Shown here in pieces: positions 57,418 to 64,000 of a stretch of DNA of 64,000 nt. The translations under genes and the position numbers were made by a program. Each line of letters opens with the position of its first letter. Positions within the stretch are counted from its first letter, which is position 1. Under the pieces are notes generated by a model. That model was not told the DNA's origin and searched no databases. It saw only the letters and a program-made list of their open reading frames with translations. The stretch comes from DASXMT01 sp963803065. Its GTDB lineage: Bacteria; Actinomycetota; Acidimicrobiia; Acidimicrobiales; RAAP-2. The stretch lies in NCBI GenBank assembly GCA_963803065.1, contig CAWDKW010000002.1, forward strand, positions 1 through 64,000, read 5' to 3'.

Positions 57418-57571
57418 CGGTCTCTCCTTCTTGGATGCTGGTGGTCTGATTGGTTTTCATGGCTGTGTTGGTGCGGTTCGGCTCTGCCGTGATGTCTCGA
57501 ACCCTCATGTCCCGGGTACGAACGGTGACGACACGCTCGACAGGACCGGAGGCGCAGGCGGTCAACTCCCG

Positions 57572-58537
57572 TCAGGCCGCGCCGACGGTGCTCGCCGCAG
57601 TGGCACCCTCGCCGATCCGGATACACGCGGCCTGGTGCGAGGGGTCGCCTCCGACGGCGATCGAGGCGGGCCTGCCCACCGCACAGGCCTCGATGGCGAC
57701 CGGACACCGCGTCCGGAAGCCGCACCCACTGGGCGGGTTGCTCGGGCTGGGGAGGTCGCCGGTGAGGACCAGCCGCTCACGGCCCGGTCCGGGCACGGAG
57801 GAGAACAAGGCCTCGGTGTAGGGATGGGCCGGGCGGCGCCACAGCCCGGCGGCGGTGGACTCCTCGACGATCCGCCCCAAGTACATGACCACCACCCGGT
57901 CGGACAGGTGCTCGACGACGCCGAGGTCATGGGAGATGAACACGTAGGCGACGCCCAGGTCGCGTTGCAGCTCCACCAGGAGGTTGAGCACCTGGGCCTG
58001 CACGCTCTTGTCCAGGGCGGAGACGGCTTCATCGCAGACGATGAGCTTCGGGTCGGTGGCGAGCGCCCTGGCGATGGCCACCCGCTGGAGCTGTCCGCCC
58101 GAGAGCTCGTGCGGGTAACGGTGGGCGTATGCTGCGGGGACGCCGACCCGATCGAGCAGCATGGCGGTCCGCGCACGGGCGTCCTGCTTGGCCCACCGGT
58201 GGGAGCGGAGGTTGAAGGCGATCGCCTCGGTGATGGTGAGCCGGGGGTTCAGCGACGTCTGCGGATTCTGGGGTACCAGCTGCAGCTTGGCCCGGACGTC
58301 GTGTAGGCGCTGCCCCGACATGTTCCCGAGGCTCATGCCATCGAACGCCACATAGCCAGAATCGGGCTCGAGCAGGCGCATGATGAGCTTTCCGGTGGTG
58401 GATTTGCCGCACCCCGACTCTCCGACGATGCCCACCGTCTCTCCGGGGGACACAGTGAGGCTGACGTCGTCGACGGCCAGCACCCCGTTGTCGAACCGCT
58501 TGCTCAGGTGCTCGGCGAGAAGGATGGGTGTGGTCAC
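57572..58537 (-). CDS. dipeptide/oligopeptide ABC transporter ATP-binding protein (OppF/DppF type)
   Basis: 321 residues from the GTG at 58537 (GTGA overlap). Walker A GIVGESGCGKSTTGKLIMRL, Q-loop LVPQNPQTSLNPRLTI, signature ELSGGQLQRVAIARALATDP, Walker B LIVCDEAVSALD and the oligopeptide C-terminal domain with its Cys cluster (GCGFRTRCPVAIEAC). It powers import through the neighbouring permease pair. Odd: Walker B DEAVSALD, as in OppF. Confidence 0.92.
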   Translation of the reverse strand: MTTPILLAEHLSKRFDNGVLAVDDVSLTVSPGETVGIVGESGCGKSTTGKLIMRLLEPDSGYVAFDGMSLGNMSGQRLHDVRAKLQLVPQNPQTSLNPRLTITEAIAFNLRSHRWAKQDARARTAMLLDRVGVPAAYAHRYPHELSGGQLQRVAIARALATDPKLIVCDEAVSALDKSVQAQVLNLLVELQRDLGVAYVFISHDLGVVEHLSDRVVVMYLGRIVEESTAAGLWRRPAHPYTEALFSSVPGPGRERLVLTGDLPSPSNPPSGCGFRTRCPVAIEACAVGRPASIAVGGDPSHQAACIRIGEGATAASTVGAA

Positions 58538-59667
58538 GAGGCCTCGGTCGTCGTCACCGGGTTCGTCGCCCGGTTCCCGACGTCCACGGGAACCCGGCCG
58601 TTGACCACGGGGCATGCAGCCCGGTGCGCCGGGGCCACGGCAACCAGCTCAGGTCGGTCGGTCCGGCACCGATCGGTCACGAAGGCGCAGCGAGGTGCGA
58701 ACGAGCAGCCCTCGTCGACCGCCTCGCCGGAAGCGGGAGGTTGACCGGGAATGGCCTGGAGATCACCACGGGCGGTCTCAGGCGTTGGGACCGCCCGTAG
58801 CAGGCCGGCCGTGTAGGGATGGGCGGGTTGCTCGAGCACCGCTGCCCCCGGGCCCTCCTCCACCAGCCGCCCGGCGTACATGACGGCCACCCGCTCGGCC
58901 ATCTGGCGGGCAACGCCCACGTCGTGCGTGACGAGCAGCAGCCCCATGCCGAGGTCGGCCTGGAGGCTGGCGAAGAGATCGAGGACCTGGGCCTGGATGG
59001 TGACGTCGAGGGCGGTCGTCGGTTCGTCGGCCACGAGCACCTGGGGCTCGCAGGCGATGGCGATGGCGATGAGGGCGCGTTGTCGCATGCCCCCCGAGAG
59101 CTCGTGGGGGTAGGCGCGGACCGCCCGGGCAGGATCGGGGAGACCCACCTGGGCCAGGAGGTGCTCGGCCCGTTGCCGGGCTGCCTTCCTGCCGTGCTCT
59201 ATGCCGTGTCGGCGCAGCACCTCGGCGATCTGGGAACCGATGCGGCGGAGGGGATCGAGTGACCCGCTGGCATCCTGGGGCACCAGGGCGATGGCCCGAC
59301 CTCGCAGCGACTGCATGGCCCGCTCGTCCAGATCGAGCAGTTCGACGCCGCCGAGCGTGGCCGAACCCGATATTTCCACGGCATCGCTGTAGAGCCGCAG
59401 CACCGACCGGGCGCTGACCGACTTCCCGCTCCCCGACTCGCCCAACAGCACCAGCGTCTTGCCGGCCTCGACGGTGAAGCTGATGCCCCGGACGGCCTCC
59501 ACCGCCTTGCGCTTGGACCGGAACGTGACGGCGAGGTCCTCCACCCGCAGAGTCCCCTCGGTCGGGGCCGGCGCGTGACGCGGGCTCCGGAAGCGGGACG
59601 GCTGCGGAGTCGTCAACGGCGCGTCGCGGGTGTTGGGCGGCGTGTGAACGTGGGTGGCAGTGGTCAA
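58534..59667 (-). CDS. dipeptide/oligopeptide ABC transporter ATP-binding protein (OppD/DppD type)
   Basis: 377 residues from a TTG at 59667 (TTGA overlap with the permease gene); a later start would shorten the Pro-rich N-terminus. VLLGESGSGKSVSARSVLRL (Walker A), PYELSGGMRQRALIAIAIAC-like signature region and VLVADEPTTALDVTIQAQVL (Walker B) are followed by the OppD/F C-terminal Cys motif (CSFAPRCAFVTDRC). It pairs with the OppF-type ATPase. Confidence 0.92.
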   Translation of the reverse strand: MTTATHVHTPPNTRDAPLTTPQPSRFRSPRHAPAPTEGTLRVEDLAVTFRSKRKAVEAVRGISFTVEAGKTLVLLGESGSGKSVSARSVLRLYSDAVEISGSATLGGVELLDLDERAMQSLRGRAIALVPQDASGSLDPLRRIGSQIAEVLRRHGIEHGRKAARQRAEHLLAQVGLPDPARAVRAYPHELSGGMRQRALIAIAIACEPQVLVADEPTTALDVTIQAQVLDLFASLQADLGMGLLLVTHDVGVARQMAERVAVMYAGRLVEEGPGAAVLEQPAHPYTAGLLRAVPTPETARGDLQAIPGQPPASGEAVDEGCSFAPRCAFVTDRCRTDRPELVAVAPAHRAACPVVNGRVPVDVGNRATNPVTTTEAS

Positions 59668-60569
59668 GAGACAGTCTCCGAGTGGGTGTCGAGGAGGTCG
59701 CGAAGGCCGTCCCCGAGAACGTTGAAGGCGATGGAGGTGACGAAGATCATCACGGCGGGGATGAGAGCCAGGACCGGCTGGTTATAGAGGTCCTGGTCCA
59801 GGTCGTTCAGCATCGATCCCCATTCCGGGTGGGGTGGCGCTATGCCGAGTCCGAGGAACGACAGGCCCCCGGCGAAGACGATGGCCAGGCCGATCAGGGC
59901 GGTGCAGTAGACGAGCAGGACCGGAGCGATGATGGGCAGCACCTGGCGCCGGGCGATCCTCGGCCACGAGGCCCCGCTGGCCCTGGCAGCCTCCATGAAG
60001 TCGGCCGAGCGCATCCGGGCCACCTCGGTCTCGGCCACCCGGGCGATGGGAGCGATCAACACGATGGTCAGGGCCACGATGGCGTTGACCACACCGGCCC
60101 CGAGCGCCGCGGCCAGGGCGATGGCCAGGAGCACCGCGGGGAAGGAGTAGAGGACGTCGAGGGTCCGCATGATCAGGGTGTGGGTCGTGCGGCCCGACAG
60201 GCTGGCCACCATGCCGAGCACTGTGCCCACGACCCCGGCCACCACCACGGGGACGATGCCCTCGAGCAGCGTCGGCCGGGCACCCCAGATCAGGCGGCTG
60301 AGAATGTCACGGCCCTGGCCGTCGGTGCCGAGGAGGTGCCCGGAACTTCCCACCGGCAGCAGTCGTTGGCTGATCGACCCGGTCGTCGGCCCGTAGGGCG
60401 CGACCAGTGGGGCGAAGATGGCCGCCAGGATGACCACGGCCAGGAAGGCGCCGGGAATGATCACCGTCAGGGGAACATGGCGCCGTGCCCGGTGCGTGCC
60501 GGCCAGGACTGCGGCCGCGCCGCCTCGTCCCGGTGCCGGATGGCTGGTCGGGATCTCGATGGCGCTCAT
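59664..60569 (-). CDS. dipeptide-type ABC transporter permease (DppC)
   Basis: 301 residues from the ATG at 60569, overlapping dppB (ATGA). An N-terminal helix (PLTVIIPGAFLAVVILAAIF), the family motif HLLGTDGQGRDILSRLIWGA, and five further helices with the EAA loop RSADFMEAARASGASWPRIA define DppC/OppC. The C-terminus LNVLGDGLRDLLDT is also typical. It forms the channel with DppB. Confidence 0.93.
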   Translation of the reverse strand: MSAIEIPTSHPAPGRGGAAAVLAGTHRARRHVPLTVIIPGAFLAVVILAAIFAPLVAPYGPTTGSISQRLLPVGSSGHLLGTDGQGRDILSRLIWGARPTLLEGIVPVVVAGVVGTVLGMVASLSGRTTHTLIMRTLDVLYSFPAVLLAIALAAALGAGVVNAIVALTIVLIAPIARVAETEVARMRSADFMEAARASGASWPRIARRQVLPIIAPVLLVYCTALIGLAIVFAGGLSFLGLGIAPPHPEWGSMLNDLDQDLYNQPVLALIPAVMIFVTSIAFNVLGDGLRDLLDTHSETVS

Positions 60570-61510
60570 TGCCGGACCCGTGGGTCGATGAGGGCATGAC
60601 CGGTGTCGATGACCACGTTGAGCAGCACGAAGGCCACGGCCAGGACGAGCGAGCAGGCCTCGATGACCGGGTAGTCCCTCGACGAGATGGCCTGGAAGAT
60701 GAGCTGACCCAGGCCCGGCCAGGTGAAGAGGATCTCCACGAAGATGGCACCGCCCAGGAGAAAGCCGATCTGGAGGCCGGCCACGGTGAACAGCGACGGG
60801 AGCGTGTTGTGGAAGGCGTGCCGGAGCACGGCACCGCGAGCCAGGCCTCGAGCCCGCAGGCTGGTCACGAACTCCTGGTTCATCACGTCGATGAGCGACG
60901 AACGGAAGATCCGGGCAACGACGCCCATGGGCGCGAGACCCACGGCGATGGCCGGGAGCACCAGGTGGTCGAGGAGGGCGGGGAGGCCACCCCCACCGCC
61001 GGCGTTGTACATGCCCCCCGATGGGAAGATCGGGTTGTCCACAGCCAGCAGGACCAAGAGGACGAGAGCCACCGAGTACTGGGGAGCGGCGACGGCGATC
61101 ACCGATGTCCCCGAGGACAACGCCCCGTCGACGCGACCCCGCCGGAGGGCGCTCCACAGACCGAGGAGGATGCCGCCCACGAAGGCCACCACGGCACCGG
61201 CAAAGGCCAGGATCAGGGTGTTGCCCAGCGCGCTGAAGACGAGGGGCCGGACTGCGGTCTGTCGCGAGATGGAAATCCCGAAGTCTCCCTGGACCGTGCT
61301 CTTGATCCAGTCGAAGTACTGGACCGGCCAGGGTTGGTCCAGTCCCAGCCGGTGAGTGAGCGCGGCCCGGGTGGCCGCCGACGAGTTCATGCCGGCCAGG
61401 CTGGCAATGGGGTTGCCCGGGATGATCTTGATGGTGATGAACACCACGATGGTCACCCCGATGAGGGTGGGGATGGCGATGAGCAGACGTCGAGTGATGA
61501 AGCGCCCCAT
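60566..61510 (-). CDS. dipeptide-type ABC transporter permease (DppB)
   Basis: 314 residues. MGRFITRRLLIAIPTLIGVT with RLGLDQPWPVQYFDWIKSTV and GDFGISISRQTAVRPLV are the standard DppB N-terminus. The EAA loop (EFVTSLRARGLARGAVLRHA) and FVEILFTWPGLGQLIFQAIS, SRDYPVIEA follow. It is the first gene of the transporter string. Confidence 0.93.
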   Translation of the reverse strand: MGRFITRRLLIAIPTLIGVTIVVFITIKIIPGNPIASLAGMNSSAATRAALTHRLGLDQPWPVQYFDWIKSTVQGDFGISISRQTAVRPLVFSALGNTLILAFAGAVVAFVGGILLGLWSALRRGRVDGALSSGTSVIAVAAPQYSVALVLLVLLAVDNPIFPSGGMYNAGGGGGLPALLDHLVLPAIAVGLAPMGVVARIFRSSLIDVMNQEFVTSLRARGLARGAVLRHAFHNTLPSLFTVAGLQIGFLLGGAIFVEILFTWPGLGQLIFQAISSRDYPVIEACSLVLAVAFVLLNVVIDTGHALIDPRVRQ

Positions 61511-61933
61511 TCAGCACGCACCATCGGTTGCCGGGTGGAGCACGACGATCATCCGACGCGGGCGACGAGGCGTCCAGGTCGCCTTCGCCGTCGCTGTCGC
61601 CGTCGCTGTCGCCGGTCGGGCCGAGGTCATGCCGTTATGCTGCCAACGGTTTGTTTCCCCGGCGTAGCTGCGCGGTTACTTCGCGATTACGCCGATGAGA
61701 TGGCCGCTCGCACCTTCGTGAGGAGGAAGTTCACCGAGGCGGGGCCGGGATCCGCCGAAATAGGCCCCAGATCCGCCGATAGGTCGGCCAATGCCCACGA
61801 GTCGCCACACCGGTCCGCTCGGCCTCCCGACGGGGAGCGGAATCCGGCGGCGCGGGACGCGCAGGAGCCGGGTGCCGAAGCACCCGGCTCACGACGGCCG
61901 GCGGGTCGATGCCGCACGAACGAGGCCTGATGG
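61511..61933. other. 423-bp intergenic stretch before the transporter genes
   Basis: No supported gene. It contains a short tandem GCCGTCGCTGTC run near 61582-61610 and should carry the promoter for dppB on the minus strand and the end of the amidase transcript. No clear regulator site is recognised, although a GntR-type operator might be expected here. Confidence 0.4.
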
Positions 61934-63475
61934 CTACGCCATCGAGGCCTCGAAGGCGTAGCCGGCTTGGTAGACGAGCTCCTCACCGAAGTGGGGACCG
62001 ACCAGCTGCAGCCCGATCGGTAGGTCGTGGTCTCCCGTCCCGCACGGGACCGAGAGGGCGGGGTTGCCGGTGAGGTCGAACGGCATGGTGTTGGTCGTGG
62101 CTCCCATCGAGAGCTGCATCCGCTCGGCCATCTCGCCCGGCCGGGCCCGGCGATCGAGCAGTTCGTAGGCGACGGTTGGGACCGTCGGTGTCATCATCAG
62201 GTCCACGCCCGAGAGGGCGGCAGCCGTCTCGCGGCGGAGCTCGAGCCGGAGGTTCTGGCCCTTGGCGATGGGCACGCCCTGGTAACGCGACAGGAGGTGT
62301 TCGGTGGTGAGCAGGGTTCCCTTGAGCATGTCGGGAAGATCTGCCGCCTGGAGCAGGGTCTGTGCCGCCCATGCCGCGGTGACGGACGGATCGATCCGGC
62401 CCAGATGGCTGAAGCCCATGCCGTACGACACAGCCATCCCGTAGAGCCCGAGGCCGAGGGCCCCGAGGCCGATCACCTTGGAATCGGTCCACAGTGGGAT
62501 GGAGACCTCGGTGACCACGGCGCCCAGGTCGACCAGCAGCTTCTGCGCCGTGTCGAAGGCCTCGAGCACGTCGGCCGTGCACCCGGATGCCTCCAGGGCT
62601 TCGGTGATGACGCCGATGCGCAGGCCCTCCACCCCGCGCCCGGCCGCGGCTGTGTAGGAGCCGACCGCCGGATCGGTCCGGACCCACTGCGGGTCCCGCC
62701 AGTCCGAGCCGGCCATGACCTCGAGCATCAGGGCGTTGTCCCCCACCGTCTTGGTCATCGGGCCGATGTGGTCGATGGTGTGGTCCATGTAGGTCAGGCC
62801 GTACGACGGGACGAGCCCGTGGGTGGCCTTCATCCCGACCAGGCCACACCAGGCCGCCGGGATGCGGACGCTTCCCCCTTCGTCGGCCCCGAGGGCCAGG
62901 TCGACCAGGCCGGCGGCCACGGCCGCGCCCGAGCCGGATGAGGATCCGCCGGTGGCGAAACCCGGGTTGACGGGGTTCCGGGCCGCTCCGAAGGCCGAGC
63001 CCTCGCCGAGGCCGAGGGCGAGGTCCTCCAGGTTCGTCTTTCCGGTGATCGTGGCCCCGGCGTCGAGCAGGCGCTCGACCACCACGGCGTCCTCGGTGGG
63101 CACGACGGCCGGTGTCCGCCGGCCCCCGTTGGTCGTGGGGATCCCGGCTACGGCGATGCAATCCTTCACGCCGACCGTCTTGCCGGCTAATGGACCGTCG
63201 TCGGCCCCGCGTACCTCGCAGAAGCGGATGAAGGCGTTGTAGGGGTCCTCGCCGGCCAGCGGAACGTGGCCAGGATCACGATAGGGGTGATGAAGCGGCA
63301 CCACCGGCTCGTCCAGCTCCTCGACTCGGGTGTACAGGTCGAGCGATGCGGTCACGGCGGCCACCATGTGATCCGCCTCTGCCGCGTCCAGGCACAGGTG
63401 GTGTCGAGATGCGTACTCGATGACTTCATCCCGGCTGGGGGGTCGCAGGTAACCGACGGCGCGGGTAGGAAACAT
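61934..63475 (-). CDS. amidase-signature family hydrolase, second copy
   Basis: 513 residues. AS triad: LAGKTVGVKDCIAVAGIPTT (Lys), FATGGSSSGSGAAVAAGLVD (cis-Ser) and LGADEGGSVRIPAAWCGLVG (Ser nucleophile). A ~100-residue N-terminal helical part and the region DHTIDHIGPMTKTVGDNALM are typical of larger amidases such as those next to nitrile hydratases. It is only loosely similar to the amidase at 54260, so the two probably act on different steps. Confidence 0.9.
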   Translation of the reverse strand: MFPTRAVGYLRPPSRDEVIEYASRHHLCLDAAEADHMVAAVTASLDLYTRVEELDEPVVPLHHPYRDPGHVPLAGEDPYNAFIRFCEVRGADDGPLAGKTVGVKDCIAVAGIPTTNGGRRTPAVVPTEDAVVVERLLDAGATITGKTNLEDLALGLGEGSAFGAARNPVNPGFATGGSSSGSGAAVAAGLVDLALGADEGGSVRIPAAWCGLVGMKATHGLVPSYGLTYMDHTIDHIGPMTKTVGDNALMLEVMAGSDWRDPQWVRTDPAVGSYTAAAGRGVEGLRIGVITEALEASGCTADVLEAFDTAQKLLVDLGAVVTEVSIPLWTDSKVIGLGALGLGLYGMAVSYGMGFSHLGRIDPSVTAAWAAQTLLQAADLPDMLKGTLLTTEHLLSRYQGVPIAKGQNLRLELRRETAAALSGVDLMMTPTVPTVAYELLDRRARPGEMAERMQLSMGATTNTMPFDLTGNPALSVPCGTGDHDLPIGLQLVGPHFGEELVYQAGYAFEASMA

Positions 63476-63580
63476 GCATCAACCTCACTGGTTCAGGTGG
63501 GAACGAGCCCACGAGTGGAACTACAGGACACGAGTGGAACTGCCGGACAGGAGATCGAACGACCGGCGCCGCCGCGGGCG

Positions 63581-64000
63581 TCAGATCGGGTGGCCGTTGT
63601 CGACGCCTCGCCGGGCCCGGGACACGATGCTGTTGCGGTCGCCCCTGCTGGCGACGAAGGCGAAGTTGTAGAGCCGGCCGTCCTGGTCCCTGATCACCTG
63701 CTCCATGGTGAGCACGGCGCTCCCGGTCTCTGTGGAAAGGAGGGAGGCAGTGTGCTCGTCGGCGTTCATGCACCCGATCACGAACTCCGACTCACCGACG
63801 ACCAACTGGGCCCGATCGAGAAGCTCATACCAGCTCTGCCCCAACGGGATCGGCTCGATGGCGATGGCCTCCGGTTCGAGCACGTAGTTGGTGGCGACGG
63901 CGAACACCTCATCGCCGTAGGACGCTACGTACTCGACCCGCATGCATCGCTGGCCGGGACCGGTCTCCAGGCGTGCGGCGACGATGTCCGGAACCGGTAC
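63581..64000 (-). CDS. GntR-family regulator, C-terminal UTRA domain (5' end outside window)
   Basis: The frame is open to the window edge. VPVPDIVAARLETGPGQRCM, RVEYVASYGDEVFAVATNYV, LEPEAIAIEPIPLGQSWYEL and TGSAVLTMEQVIRDQDGRLY are the beta-strand and ligand-pocket pattern of UTRA effector domains (HutC/FarR group). The DNA-binding winged helix would lie beyond 64000. It likely senses a metabolite of the downstream amidase-transporter cluster and controls it. Confidence 0.75.
   Translation of the reverse strand, partial: VPVPDIVAARLETGPGQRCMRVEYVASYGDEVFAVATNYVLEPEAIAIEPIPLGQSWYELLDRAQLVVGESEFVIGCMNADEHTASLLSTETGSAVLTMEQVIRDQDGRLYNFAFVASRGDRNSIVSRARRGVDNGHPI

Noticed and set aside
59664..61517. 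617-codon frame covering dppC and part of dppB
   Set aside because: Only the DppC part has family motifs; the first 316 codons are the dppB gene read in the wrong frame.
61582..61610. GCCGTCGCTGTC tandem run as a regulatory repeat
   Set aside because: Short low-complexity GC repeat without symmetry or similar copies elsewhere in the cluster.

Overview
The window is high-GC DNA from an actinobacterium. An Acidimicrobiia-like organism fits best: it has F420-linked oxidoreductases, a GlpR/SepX-type divisome protein, treS-mak, leaderless GTG starts and many 4-nt translational overlaps. This placement is inferred from gene content, not from a marker phylogeny.

Left part (1-9.4 kb). The tail of a luciferase-like oxidoreductase is followed by small stress or unknown proteins, a DHA2 drug exporter, a CsbD protein and a 54-residue hydrophobic protein. 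Three exported proteins come next on the + strand: a protein carrying a strikingly eukaryote-like ubiquitin domain (4099-4755), a right-handed beta-helix protein, and a glycine-rich/Ig-like/pentapeptide-repeat protein. Broken reading frames around them suggest an accessory island.

Integrated element (about 9.4-21.56 kb). A 12.1-kb element sits in the 3' half of a tRNA-Val(UAC) gene. It has a tyrosine integrase, excisionase-like HTH protein, stand-alone topoisomerase VI A-like protein (Mini-A type), replication-type protein, terminase small and large subunits and an HK97-type capsid gene. No portal or tail gene is visible. At the left end are a divergent, operator-controlled promoter pair and short overlapping gene strings. 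Downstream of the capsid gene lies a three-unit tandem repeat whose stems covary. Capsid, terminase, SWIM, integrase and one more gene carry frameshifts. A second, 98-99% identical integrase fragment lies outside the left att site, so elements have stacked at this tRNA.

Housekeeping chromosome (21.6-53 kb). This holds an inositol-phosphatase-like gene overlapping tRNA-Val, an aldehyde dehydrogenase, a CAU-anticodon tRNA, small enzymes, and a cysteine dioxygenase/rhodanese pair behind an Rrf2/IscR-like operator. GlpR, an ABC ATPase, a cation diffusion facilitator and YchF follow. A divergent assimilatory sulfur locus comes next: cysH - siroheme sulfite reductase - FrhB-like F420 protein on one strand, cysD-cysN-met8-like on the other. 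The FrhB-like partner suggests a split F420H2-dependent sulfite reductase. Next are galT, PPi-type phosphofructokinase, treS-mak and an enoyl-CoA hydratase.

Right part (53-64 kb). Reading leftwards on the minus strand are a GntR/UTRA regulator (cut by the window edge), an amidase, a dipeptide-type ABC transporter (dppBC, oppDF and binding protein), a second amidase, a short AtzG-like protein, a cysteine hydrolase and a decayed hydrolase. This looks like uptake and hydrolysis of an amide or ureide nitrogen compound.
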